Assembly: GCA_030159075.1 (NCBI GenBank)
Contig: BROG01001169.1
Location: 46,864 to 110,863, forward strand
DNA: 64,000 bases
Reading direction: 5' to 3'
Origin: Atrina japonica
Taxonomy: Eukaryota; Mollusca; Bivalvia; Pterioida; Pinnidae
Shown: one piece after another, positions 42,371-54,504 of the stretch
Layout of the letters: each line of letters starts with the position of its first letter
Numbering within the stretch: position 1 is the first letter of the stretch
Made by a program: the position numbers and the translations under genes
Notes under the pieces: generated by a model
The model's database searches: none
Seen by the model: the letters and a program-made list of their open reading frames with translations, nothing else
Told to the model about the DNA's origin: nothing

Positions 42371-44177
42371 TATATGAAGAAGTTGTCTGTTTTTCTTTCA
42401 TGATTTTCATTCAGAATTGTATGTAACACATAAACTTCATCATTTTGAATGATTTCATACCATTATTTACCAATATTGACCATGCTATCAAATAAGGGTG
42501 GACGGTACCCCTTAATAATGGAAAAAGTGACAAAATATACCATTTTCTTCACAAAAACTTTAAATTTGGAACATTTCTTAATGAGTATGGAACCATTTAG
42601 TCACCAGAAGTATAGAAGAATTTCTGAAGCTCACTTTATAGTAAACCATGTCTTTTTTGATATCATCAAATTGTTTTTATTGACAAGGAATGAAGTGCAC
42701 CCTTAATAAAAGTGTAAAACTTCTGGGAGGGGATACCCTTACATACAACACATTTCAATAGTCTTATTGTGTTCATTTATTTAAAATATGTTATGTAATT
42801 AATTTCAGACATGCCCATGTTTTGTTTCATCCCTAAATTACAGTCTTATGATGTAACTAATTAAATACAGAGGCCAGATAACTGAATCTGACTTTAAAAT
42901 GACTGACACTTAAATGGTGCAAAATGCTAGTCAAATTGCTTTTAAAAGGGTATGACATATTTATAGTTCTGTTTCAGATGGAAAACTAAGTATAATTTTA
43001 ATTAAACTAAGTTTTGAAACCAATAAAAGTCAATATCAGGTGTTAATTTTTGTCTGGTGTGACCCCAAGAGAGTGTTAAGTGATATTTGCTGGAAGGGGG
43101 GGGGGGGGTGAAAAAAGTGATTCAAACCAAAAAATGCATGACTGAAAATTTTGAAAACTTATGAAAACATGCAAGTTGAATGAATATTAGATGAGTTAAT
43201 ACAAAAAAAAATATAATTGATACTTTATAATTATCTTTACAGGTACTTGAGTATGATAATTAGATAAAAATCTCTTATTGGACACTATTTTCTGGATTTA
43301 AAAATTGAAATATTCCTTCTACAGGTTAAAATGTTGATAGATTATGAAAACAATGTTAAAACATCCTATTTATAAAGAATAATTTTATTTACAAATCACC
43401 TATGACTCAAATTTAACACAATATGACTTAACCACAATGTGGAAATTCTTGTGTACACATCAGCATAAGGGGGGGGGGGGTATTTATATTATTTTTTTTT
43501 TCACTGTATATAGCATGATGAAATATTTGAGTGATGATCCTTAAATGCTGAAATGCAGTTTAATACAATTTTCTTAAAAATGAGATGGTGCTTACCCTTC
43601 AGATACAGTACATATATACAGCTAAAGGTACAAAATACACTGTATGAGTCAAATGGCATGGTCCAATATGTAGATTTTGCCCTGAAAAGAAGAAAATCAA
43701 CCAGTCTTTACATCAAAAAGGTCTGATTTTAATTCAAATGAGTTAAAATTTACAATAGAAACATCATTTCCAAAATATTTTGCTTAAATTAGTCACTATG
43801 CATAACCATAACTATATATTTTTTTATATAAGAACATATGCATGTTTTAGGATAGGTGGGGTACACTTGAATTTTCCAAGTACAGATGAAATTTTGACCA
43901 ATAAATGATAAAATATTAGTTCTAGGTGTAATATAAAACATACATATAAAATTAAGATATCTCAATATGCAACAAATGCATAATAATGTGTGTAGAGGCA
44001 GCAAACCTATTAAATTGTGGACCCCAACAGGTGCTCCATTTCATAGAGACCCTCAAATCTGTTTAAAAGTATGAGTAAAAGTGAATGAATTGCATCTTAG
44101 GTGATAAAAATGAGAGAAATGACTTATTTTAAGGCTTCATCCAGTCTACATGTGTCAAATGTTCACTTCTCTATAGG
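42371..44177. other. 1.8-kb spacer between direct repeats, unidentified
   Basis: AT-rich, with two long G-runs (about 43086-43098 and 43470-43480) and no domain-bearing frame. The 85-codon frame at 42449-42706 is not recognised and starts at a non-ATG codon context that I would not trust. It could be the internal part of a decayed mobile element or simply unique sequence between duplicated blocks. Confidence 0.35.
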
Positions 44178-44545
44178 ACAGACACCACCAAATATTTTCC
44201 CACAGGCCTCAATGCTAATTTACAAAACTTCAGGTCACTGTCACTCCCATGTTTATTATAAGTACCCTGTGCTGAAAGATCAATATTTTTTATAACAAAA
44301 TATGCAATCAAAAGTATAGGTTGCCGTTGCATTTTTACTTCAAATTTTCGCTTGTTTACAACTCGTAGTATTCGGCATCAAAGGAAAATATCTATTCTTA
44401 TATGACCCCTCCCTTTAAATTTTCAACCGTCAACCCGTCAAACCGTCATGTATCTTTTTGTCCCCTTAATTTCACTTATTAATGGCAAAACATATTTTTT
44501 TATTTAATGACCAATCAGATTGCTGGGCTCATTTTACCCTCCGCA
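44178..44545 (+). repeat. Direct repeat, right copy
   Basis: Partner of 41985-42370. It has an extra 'aaaagtataggttgccgttg' segment near 44310 and lacks 'taatctgggtcaaa'. The right limit is near 'ccgcacaac', corresponding to 'tgcacaaca' in the left copy. Confidence 0.8.
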
Positions 44546-44821
44546 CAACTTTGGGTGTCCAAAATGTCTGCGCCCATGTTGTAAACAAAGCAGCTGTTTT
44601 TCCTACACTGATTTTGTGAGATAGTTTGCCAGTTTATTTATGGAAGGCCGTCGATCTCTTCCTGGCCACATTGTAACTGGGTTCTCTTCTTCGCCGTTAA
44701 AAATTGGGCGCCACTGTATCATGTAAAAATTGTTCAGTGTGTCGTAAACATCAATGAAATTAAATTTAATTGACCGTAGCGTGAGAGATTCTTTAGGTAT
44801 TTTAAAAACAATCTGCTTTTA

Positions 44822-46110
44822 TTAAATCGTTGACAAAACCTCAGACGTTTTGGTTCGTGAATCAATTAAACGTATCTGGAAATCCTACATACACACGTAG
44901 CTCACTTTCAAAGGACGAGATCCTTCAAAATCACGTGTCCGAATTACGCTCATTTGATATACCTACAACGGATTTTGAGCTACCACATTTATATTCAATT
45001 GGATACCTAAACTTCATAAAACCCCATATAAGTAAAGATACATAGCAGGAACCAGCAAATGTTCTACCAAACATTTGTCTTTACTCCTTACCAAGATATT
45101 GACAGCCGTTAAGGAGAAACTTCAACAATACTGTACAGTTGCTTATTCCAGAAGCGGTGTAAATCAGATGTGGATACTTAAAAATTCTAAACAGCTTTTA
45201 GAAAATTTGAAGGCATACAATTTTTCTCGAATTCACAGTATCAAAACTTATGACTTCTCTACTCTTTCCACAACTATTCGACATAAAAAATTAAAAGAAA
45301 GACTTTTTAGCATCATAGACAACTGTTTTTTCACTAAAGGTACCCGAAAATTTAAATATCTAGTGATTGGCTATCAGGATACTTATTACGTCAAACACCA
45401 CTCTGATTCTACACATAAATACACTGAAGTTGATATAAAAAACATGCTGGAATTTCTAATAGACAATATATTTGTAATGTTCGGAGACGTCGTCTTTCAA
45501 CAAACCGTCGGTATTCCTATGGGAACCAGTTGTACCCCTTTATTGGCCGACATGTTCCTTTATTCATAAGAAGCATACTTCATACCGAAACTGCTGAATC
45601 AAAAAAAGAAAAGTTAGCGGTGTCCTTTAATTTGACATTTAGATATATCGACGACGTTTTGTCAATTAACAATGACAATTTTCATACATATGTCAATGCG
45701 ATATATCCCAGCGAACTAGAAATTAAAGATACAACAGAACAAGAACACACGCTTCATACTTAGACATTTTACTCAATATAAACACAGACGGGAAATTAGC
45801 AACTAAGCTATACGACAAACGCGACGATTTCGGCTTTTCGATCGTAACTTTTCCACATTTAAGTAGTAATATCCCTCAGTCACCCGCATATGGAGTTTAT
45901 ATTTCACAAATGATCCGATATGCCAGGGCGTGTACAACATATGAAGATTTCATATACAGAGGTTAACTACTCACTGACGAATTATTGACACAGGGATATC
46001 GAAAACCGCGTTTAATGTCAACGTTCCGCAAATTTTACGGTCGGTATAATAGTCTTGTTTGCGATTACTGTGTTTCACTAAGTGAAATGTTGAGTTGCCT
46101 TTTGGTTGGC
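44822..46110 (+). pseudogene. RT-A reverse transcriptase, best-preserved copy
   Basis: Motifs in order: NPTYTRSSLSKDEILQNHVS; LSLLLTKILTAVKEKLQQYC; SRSGVNQMWILKNSKQLLEN; SIKTYDFSTLSTTI (motif A, catalytic D near 45252); KYLVIGYQDTYYVKHHSDS; QQTVGIPMGTSCTPLLADM (motif B, ~45500-45550); FRYIDDVLSI (motif C, YIDD at 45644-45655); KLYDKRDDFGF; SSNIPQSPAYGVYISQMIRY; FRKFYGRYNSL. A frameshift near 45060, a TAA right after LADMFLYS, a frameshift near 45738 and a stop after IYRG disable it. The motif order and the LY-K-D-F / RYAR region resemble Penelope-like RTs. The protein ends without a GIY-YIG domain. It copied RNA into DNA at a nicked target. Confidence 0.85.
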
Positions 46111-46260
46111 TGTTGTTGAGACGTCTGTACCAGTTGTGACGAGGATACACTCCTCACGTATTTCATTGGACTTGACTGTGGACTCACGGCGGGTGTGATC
46201 GGTCGACAGGGGATGCTTACTCCTCCATGGCACCTGATCCCACCTCTTGGTTTCCAGAAC
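46110..46260 (+). mobile_element. RT-A 3' tail, truncated
   Basis: 'gttgttgagacgtctgtacc' to 'ccacctcttggtttccaga', then abruptly different sequence ('acactttttgtatgggaaca'). The last ~100 bp of the usual tail is missing. Confidence 0.75.
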
Positions 46261-46780
46261 ACTTTTTGTATGGGAACACTTTTTCGTGTACTTATGTATT
46301 GTAAACAGTCGATTAAATCTGGCATTTAAAATTTTGATTCAAACATCCCCGATTTAATTTCCCCATTGCCGACAATTCAATTAAATGATAAAAAAAATAA
46401 AAATCGGCTCACAATGCCGCCAGAAAATGCGAGTCTATTGAACAACCGTCATTTAACAACTGTGCTCCTAAAGGCAATCAATGGGCAGATGGCATATAAT
46501 CAAAAAACGTTGTAATGATTACGTATCGAATCTCTCAATGCAACTGTAGTTAATATAGGATAGGTCAAAAACAGATACAGCTTATAGACATGCATAAATA
46601 GTACAAACAATATAAGAATGAGAAGAATATCGGAGAGTACATGTATAATATAGTTGGTATAATAATTTTCATATGTAATAGAATTAGGTCTAGATATAAA
46701 ATACAATTCATATAGTAAATTTACACACATCATATGCGGTACAGTGTAATTGATTTTTTTAAACAATGTAATTTCTTATA

Positions 46781-47115
46781 AGCTCGCCGGGACGAAATCG
46801 CGGAGAGCTAATGTACCCTCAGCGTCGTCGGCGTCCAGAGCCAAAACCGTGTTAACCGCAAGGGATAGGGTTTTGGTAGTTTAAATATATATTCCTTATG
46901 ACCTTGACGTTTGACCTAGTGACATTGACCTCGGAATTTGACCCAGTTTTCAAAACCTTCAATCGTGGCTATATATTTTAAACCATGTGGGAAAGGGATT
47001 TGATACTTCACATATAAATTTCTTATGACCAGACCTTTTATTTCGTACCTTGACATTGGACCTAGTGACTTTGACCTTTCGACTTTGACCTTCTTTCCAA
47101 AAACTTAAGCCTATA
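46781..47115 (+). mobile_element. Left end of a rolling-circle-like element (element 4, truncated)
   Basis: Begins with an imperfect palindrome (AGCTCGCCGGGACGAAATCG then CGGAGAGCT), 'taatgtaccctcagcgtcgt' and 'cggcgtcc', followed by repeated 'gaccttgac' / 'tgacctagtgac' motifs. The start resembles elements 1 and 2 in design (AGCTC.. palindrome, then GTC/GTCG-rich stretch). No right end was found. Confidence 0.45.
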
Positions 47116-48119
47116 AATCAAATTCAAATTAAATTATTTATTCAAAACTATATACTAACTGTTCATTGTGAAGTAAAATTATAAATTAAACACGCAGATT
47201 ATGAAACACACTCATACACTTTCACACAACCTCAACACTCTCTGATGAATTAGATCTAAATGAAATATTTACAAAGGAAAATAAATCGGTTAACTGTATA
47301 ACAACAACCCCCCTAAGTAAATACCTAAGACCTAATTAAATAGTAAATTAAATTACATCTTTGTCAAATCAAAATTCTAACATTAAGAGTCCAAGTAGTA
47401 CACAAAGTTGTGAATACTTGTATGATAAACTTAAATACTAACGTCTGTCAACTAGCATCACATCACATTCAATTGTTATTGATTACACTTTTCACCACAT
47501 TCTAGTTTCAGAAACTATGTACGAATTTCATATTTTCGGTAAATATGCACAACGATCACATTTTATCGACTGGATACAACATACTTCTTCCGGACACCTG
47601 GTCCTATCCCGTTTGGAATTCCTTTCCTGAGCTAACTGATTCTCTATCACGTGACTGAGTGCGTTCGGTTTACTTATCGGTAAAAATGATTGTGATGTTC
47701 GATCGGAATACTTGAAAGTAGAAAGTATTCTAAAATAACCCTCGCATGTGATACTATGATATCATCATTCAACAAATTGTCTTTTATTGCTAGCTAAAGT
47801 TTTAAAATGTTCTTGTAAATCTTAAAAAAAACAAAACTTTCACATCATTGGGCTTTTATTATAAAAATTTGCATAAGCAATTTTGGATTATCCACATGGA
47901 TATTTGTTCCGAGGAGTTGAACTTTCTTTTACAATTGATTCTTGTGATAAAAATGGTTTACATTTCATTAATCTATGTTAAAACTTAACAATGCATTGTG
48001 ATAGATTTAAAAAAAAACTCTATTCTATACAATTTTGTAACCGTAACAGACTTTCGTTTAAAATATCAAACTATCCTCAGAGTCTCTGTACTTATCTAAT
48101 GTACAACCATTTACTTGGC
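47116..48119. other. Unannotated interval with a short RT-B tail scrap
   Basis: Nothing coding. At 47587-47625 'ttccggacacctggtcctat' and 'cccgtttggaatt' is a ~39-bp piece of the RT-B tail. Confidence 0.5.
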
Positions 48120-48245
48120 AATGTGGCTCGCGGGTAAAGTGCTCGATTCGTAACTGGATGGTCGCGGGTTCGATCCTCGGCGGAGGCAGCTGGCTTTTCC
48201 TGTCCTTCGGATGAGACGGTAAAAACCGAGGTCCCGTGTCATATT
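48120..48245 (+). mobile_element. tRNA-derived SINE
   Basis: The head 'tggctcgcgggtaaagtgc' and 'tcgcgggttcgatcctcggc' has a good B box (GGTTCGATCC) and a weaker A box about 40 bp upstream. It is followed by 'tccttcggatgagacgg' and 'aaaaccgaggtcccgtgtca', a core very common in molluscan SINEs. The right end beyond CCCGTGTCA is not resolved. Confidence 0.65.
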
Positions 48246-49108
48246 TTTTATTTTTAGTGAAATAAGTTTTTCGGCGATATTTTAAATACATGACGCAAAT
48301 CAGAATCCTGCGCATCTACGTTACAGTCCGGTGGAATTAATCTATCATTGCATGCATGTATATTTATAATAAGATATAATACAGAGATCAATACGCCCGT
48401 CAATACGTAACACTGTTTTGCACTGCAGATGGATACAGAGCTATTTTTGTAATTGGGATTCAAGGCATCCAGAATATCTGATAGCGGCGTTAAAAGCGAA
48501 ATTAATCTTAAATTTGTGTATACATTATAAATAGATAAGGGACATGTAATAGATACAAAACCGGACAAATGTTTCCCTCCGTATCATCAGACGGCACTTG
48601 ATTGTTGTAGCGGATGGATTCAACGAGAGCATAGCCTGATGATACGAATAGGCACATGTGTGTAGTTTTGACTCTTCAACGCGTAATCTGCAAGCGATTG
48701 CAACCTTTATATGATTAAAAGCATCAAGTCACTAGAAGAAATATTTCCAATGTTTAATATTACCCTGAAATGAATGTAAATGTTGCCTAAATAAAAACAA
48801 TATAAATAAGAAAATTATGTCTACGTCTTGTTTTCAATCGTGCTTTATGTCCGCAGTTCCAGTTTAGATGTGGTTTATCATAATTTGACACTACAGAGGA
48901 CTGTCTGTGCGTAAAATACTTTGAATAAACGGAAATTATGGTTTGGAGAATTACGTTTTGTTTCTTTTTTTCAAAACAAGTATTGTTAAACTGAACATGC
49001 ATTTACTATACAAGAGGTGTACCGCGTCACTTTATTCTCATCATGTAATGTCGGCAGCTCTTGTCGGCAGCTCTCCACTGTTCCTTCTTTTCGACATATG
49101 ATTATTAT

Positions 49109-50302
49109 TCGCCGCCAGGAGGCGGTGAATATATTTCAAATTAAGTTAGGAAGTAGTATATGGAAGGAGCTGTTAGTTTCTTTGAACGCGGAAGTAATGA
49201 CGTAGTAATTTTATTTGAGGCAAAAACGCTATTAAATTTCAGATATGAAAGTGATGTTGGTTTGTTTCATAAATAAACAGCATCTAATTTTTTTTAATGC
49301 AATTAAGGGTATAAATACCGCGATTCGTATTTTTGAAATAACGATAAGTGGGAGACATTAGTCGAAATGATGGGAGCAATCATTACGTGATTGCTTTTTG
49401 ATTTTGATAAGAGCATGATATCCTATTATATAAGTTTAGTGGACGACGGAAATTTGGAACAAAATGTTTTTTATCATTTAAAATGATTTCGTTTGTGCAA
49501 AACGGAATAAATATAACACCGAAAACGAAATGTGTCGTATGAAATATTGATGATTGGGAGAACAAACAAAGTGAAAACGGGTCGGACGATTTACCGAAAC
49601 AGACCTTAATTACCGAAGCACACCATTTTTTACTTTTATTTCGACATAAAAAATGTAGTACATGTTAAAGTCTACATATAATAAAATGTTACTTTTAACA
49701 CGAGTTTTGTGTAATAATGGATAAAGTCAGAAATATCATGTTAAACAAGATCGAACCACTCTAGCCGGCTAGGCCAACAATGAACGAAACAGACTGGAAT
49801 ATGGACTTGTTTAAAAAAAAATAATTCTGAATTATTCCATAAATGTTTTTCTAAATTACGTTTTATATTCTTGATATATACTAATATTTAATACATTTTC
49901 TTAAAAAAATCCAAGTTCTTCACCATTGTTGACAACCATTATGCAGAACAGTGAAAATTACTGCAACTGTCATTTTGTAAACTTTTACATATATAGACAT
50001 TGCTACATCGCTGATGTCAATTGCTATATAAACACTACTAAAATGAATGATTACACTGGATGAATTTGACCAGGAACATGATGAACACTCCATTTCTCAC
50101 TACTGTCTGTGAACTTGGTGTTAGTTGACGGGAAATCGCCGTTAAATTAGTTCTGTTGACTCTATTTTCACAAAAATGTTATCTGGTGGGACTTTTTGTC
50201 GTAATATATATTAAGTAACTGAAAGCTTGCATTCATTTATTCCCAAACTTCCTTTGAAATACCTTTGGCGGCGAATTGATGCTTTGCATCAAATTTTTCT
50301 TG
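49109..50302 (+). mobile_element. Rolling-circle-like element 5 (CGCCGCC ends)
   Basis: The left end is TTCGCCGCCAGGAGGCGGTG, an immediate palindrome. The right end is TTTGGCGGCGAA, inverted relative to the left, then a TTGATGC-ttt-GCATCAA hairpin, then a T-run and CTTG with host TTTTAC. Length 1.19 kb, no transposase. The end design (palindromic left end, inverted match, 3' hairpin, CTTG-T) parallels elements 1-3, although the sequences differ. Confidence 0.55.
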
Positions 50303-51716
50303 TTTTACGCTTGTATTACAGTAACCTGCCAAGTCTTACCTGTGTTTTAGTGGTAAGCAGTATTTATTTTTAAATTGTATGTGGACAATGTTGTCCTGAA
50401 ATAATTGTTTTGTTGGCGTAGTACCGTCTGCTGAAAATTCATGGAATAATTTCAACTTTCACTTTTGTTCAAAATTTACTTCTGTTATTTCTATTACAAT
50501 TCCTGTTAAATGGGAGACTATAAAAGTAAAATTAATCTGCATCACTTCACTGGACCGAACTACTCATATGATTCGCTAAATTTAAATTGCATCTCGAATC
50601 TCAAATAAACAAAGCCTGTGCTAGCCGGAACGCACATTTCAATCAAATTATTATTTTTTTCATTTTCCTGTATGTGTATTCTTGTTTCATGTGTTCTAAT
50701 GCTGCAGCATTAAAATGAAACACTAAAATCATTTTTACATTGTATATCTAAGGTATAACAGTGACCAAATTTACCAGTTTTTACAGGTTTTTCGTTTGCT
50801 ATAAATGTATTTCTTGTTTGTGATATCTGAGCTTTTCAGAATTTCTCATATTGGAATCCTTCTTTAAATTGCCAATGCAAGAGACATTACCATTGTTTGA
50901 GAAAATAAACTATGATGATTATTTCACTTTGTCAGTATACGGTTTACTTGTAGTTTTTGTTTCAATGGGCCGACTTTGATATGTCATAGTGCACTGGTGG
51001 AGTTCTCCCATTGCCAATTAATTTATTCTTTTCCTATTAGCCCAGTTTAATATGTGCCAAGAATGATAAGGCTAAGACTGCGATGGGACGAGTTTAAAAT
51101 GATCCGAGATCACCCGGTATACCCGGCACATGGACAATGTCAGAAACACCCCTACTAATTTTATTGTTATTCAAAAACATGTCACATGGCCAGTTCTGAC
51201 CTTTTTGGCATCGCAGGAAATTGACCTAGAAAAAATATAGTCTGTTTCACTCTCAATGATTGGTGCATCTGTACCCGTTGTCAGCGGTAATCACAAGAAG
51301 CGACAAGTCTGGGTTGTGTACATGTAAAATATTTCTCCAACTTCAAAGACTGCAGCGAGTTTCTCATCAGATAAGATCGCGTGAATGAGGAATGACGCAA
51401 CTTTTATTCCCAACTTCACAGACAGATCTTGCCAATACACAGTAAGGGAAACTTGACCAAAACTCATTTGCATATCAATCGTGCGCAAGAATTGTTAACA
51501 GTCCAGTCTATCGCTTTTAATGTCAATTCTATCACAAGTGTATAATGGTAAAAAATAATTGAAAAGTAACATTCTAAAGCAACTTTATAATATCTTAAAA
51601 TTCATAAAGGACGCCGAACTGACCTTTAATAGCATATATTTCAACAAGTCTTGTAGACCTATATTTTCAGCGAATTTTTGATTTGGAAATTTCAACCTTG
51701 AAGTTGAGTTTAGAAA
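50303..51716. other. Unannotated interval
   Basis: AT-rich. 'gaatgataaggctaagactg' and 'cgatgggacgagttt' (51060-51105) recur as a near-match at 55818-55862, a trace of an older duplication. No gene. Confidence 0.45.
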
Positions 51717-52320
51717 GGACGGTCTTCACACATCCCTCTATGACAAACGAGACGATTTCAATTCCCATATCACAAACTTCACGTTTCTAAGTAGTAATAT
51801 TTCATCTTCTCCTGCCTATGGCGTTTTCATTTCACAACTACGTTATGCCAGGGCATGCCCTTCTTATGAATGTTTTATTCTGAGAGCTAAACGACTAGCC
51901 AATAAACTACTTACACAAGGTTACGTTGTGGAACGCTTGGAGTCGTCGTTTAAGAAGTTTTATGGTCAATACGGGGATATTGCTAAACATTATGATGTGC
52001 CCCTCTCAGAGATATTAGATAGTATTCTGGACCACGGCCACAGACAGTGACTCCGTTTCACCAATCATGCTTTTCACCGAACTTGACCTCATCACCAAAC
52101 TTGACCTTTTTACCGAATTTGACACGTTCATCGAACTACAAAGGTTTCCATGGAACATTTGCGACGGATGTGGCATGCCAGCAGAAGACGCTGACACCTT
52201 CCGGACACCTGGTCTTTTGGGATTCGTAATTGTTCTTCATGTTGAGACCATTTGCACATCTAATTCGTCGTGTTATAATAGACTTGAGTTTTGATTATTG
52301 ATTGGTACTTCTTCAATTTT
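51717..52320 (+). pseudogene. RT-B relic, copy 3 (clean C-terminus) with 3' tail
   Basis: 5'-truncated, but about 110 codons stay in one frame up to TGA near 52050: LHTSLYDKRDDFNSHITNF, SSNISSSPAYGVFISQLRYA, LANKLLTQGYVVERLESSFK, KFYGQYGDIAKHYDVPLSE and ILDSILDHGHRQ. This shows where the RT-B protein ends: directly after the RT thumb-like region, with no GIY-YIG endonuclease. One codon is missing in SQ(L/M)IRYAR. The RT-B tail follows to about 52320 (TELD-type repeats, 'ttccggacacctggtctttt', 'attgattggtacttcttc'). Confidence 0.8.
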
Positions 52321-53149
52321 ACTTATTACCTTTTCAAATCATTGCTGATGCAGTTAATATAAATTAAGAATTGCATAAAATCAATGTGAATAATACTACA
52401 TGTACATTTAGCATGATGATTGAAACTTAATTTTTTAAAAAGCACTTCGTCAGTTACTTTATTATATATATAATATATGTTTTACATGTGTACCCTGCAT
52501 GTCCCTTTAGCAGGGATCCAGTATCCCATGGTGAGTAAAAATTTAGCTGGGCTAGTAGATTTCAGTGTGTTGGCCCAAATGGTTACTGGAAATCTGGGGG
52601 TATATTTTGAACTTCCATGAATTTCAACTGATATTCTTGTAAACTGAGCATACCATGCTACATGTGCATGTACATGTAGCTAGTGTATGAACTACTTTAA
52701 AATGTTTTTATAGTAAGATTTTTTTAAGTTTCAAGTTTCTGGGCTTCCAGACATGCAACTAGGCTAAAAAAGTCCTGACATACGAGCTCAGATGGCCCAG
52801 ATTGTAGAGTTTAATGTCTATCCCTGTTTAGGCTGTATTTAAAGTATAAATAATATGTATGTGACAGTTGAAAATGTACATGTATACATAATATGCAATT
52901 AGAAGATATTATAATTATAAGATGCAACATCAGAACATCACTGTGCATGTCAATTTTGTCCAAGTCAAACATCCTACAAATATACAATATACAGTGTATT
53001 TACTTATTGTTGTTACATATACTTGTTTTTCTGGAGAAAAACAATAGAAATTAGTTATAAACAAAATAAAATGAATCAAAATTAGATAGAAACATTTCCA
53101 GCTTGTACACTGTCCTTCATGTGTAAATGTATAGACATGTGTACAGGTA
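52321..53149. other. Unannotated interval
   Basis: Low-complexity AT-rich DNA rich in 'acatgta'. No gene. Confidence 0.4.
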
Positions 53150-53245
53150 CAATCGTATTCACCCCTAAAGACACATTTCGACTGGTCTAAGTCATTGTTT
53201 TACAGAAGAGTCCATTGTTTTTCAGGGGTTGATGAGTTAATAAAG
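53150..53245 (+). mobile_element. Small MITE-like palindromic repeat (copy 2)
   Basis: 'gtattcacccctaaagacac' to 'tttttcaggggttgatgagt'. It is the reverse complement of the SETD2 intronic copy at 1505-1610. The termini CACCCCT / AGGGGT(T)GA are inverted. Confidence 0.55.
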
Positions 53246-54504
53246 AAATCAATGAAATTGTTGAGGCGATGCTTTGATAAAACTTTGTCAGTGTTTCCTT
53301 ATCTCCAAGGTATCCTAGTTGGCCCGCCTCTGTTTTGTGTCACTCTATCCTTTTACAAAAAAAAAAAATCCTGTTCTGCCCCTTGTCAATCAACAAACAA
53401 AGAAGATCATGGTGCATCTTTTACTAATTGTATTTTTTTTGTCATATGGTCATGCCAATTTCTATTAATTGAATCCATGTGTTGAACAAAAATCTTTCGT
53501 ATATGTGTGTCTCTCCCTTGTAGATGTGTATAATGCAAGTACTCTTTTTGATGGTGAACAAGTATCCCTTAAATTTTCAAAAAATGAAAACAAAAATCAA
53601 TGTATTTCTACATGTACATTTCTAGCTGGAACACTGGCTATTACTGAAAAGATGGTTTGTTTTTTCCTGCAAATAAATTAATTTTTATGACAACTTATCA
53701 CAAGATAGAATTAAGATATATTCTTGTTTGGTGATTCATCTGTGTATTAGGCCTACTAAATAATATTTTTTAGTTTATATTAATGGAGATAAGGGGAAAA
53801 TAAATAAAAATATATAATTCTAAGCTTAATTAATTGAAAATCATTAAATTTATTGCAGATATCAAAACAGCAAAGGCAAGTTATTCCATGATTTGAAACT
53901 AAAGGTTGATACGGTTCATTATAATTATCAAATAAATTCATGAATTGACTCTTCACTCTTATACAAAGAAATTGCCAAACGGTACTTATCCGAAACAAAC
54001 TATAACACTTTCTGCCCGGTACAGATAAATTAGTTTTGAAAATATGGACTACAAAATTATGAAGTATGTATAATATGGGAGAGAAAAAATACGATATTAT
54101 TCTCGAAACCTCGAAAAGTAATACATAATTTTCTAAGTAGTAAAATTGCACGTTTTCCTATTTTGTGTACGATAGAAACATGGGCAGTAACTCTGTACGC
54201 GCACCTCGTGGTGTATTTTCCTGTTCAAGTGTTTAAAGACTGTGACATCGTGAGAGTGGCGACTGTTTAGATACCTTTGCACTATAAAACCACCATTACA
54301 CCGAAATATAGTATAATTAACAAATGGTACTTACGCAATGAGCAAAACGAATAATCCACTTACAACTTCCTGTCCAAAATTTACAGGAACTGATGAAGTC
54401 TCGATATTGTCTCGTTGAAATCTCATAACCTTTCATTCGAACACCTCTGGTTTATGCTTACATTTATATCGATAAAGAAAACAGTCCGAACACATTAGTA
54501 GGGA
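53246..54504. other. Unannotated interval
   Basis: Short frames on both strands without domains. No repeat recognised apart from T- and A-runs. Confidence 0.4.

Noticed and set aside
43083..43481. G-runs as G-quadruplex candidates
   Set aside because: Each is a single homopolymer run without the four spaced G-tracts of a typical quadruplex; likely polymorphic homopolymers or sequencing-sensitive sites.
41985..44545. Intact LTR retrotransposon
   Set aside because: Direct repeats are present, but no TG..CA ends, primer-binding site, polypurine tract or gag/pol sequence was seen.
48254..48568. 104-codon minus-strand frame with a hydrophobic segment
   Set aside because: Opens at a TTG, has no recognised domain, and part of it resembles non-coding sequence near 55630; insufficient for a gene call.
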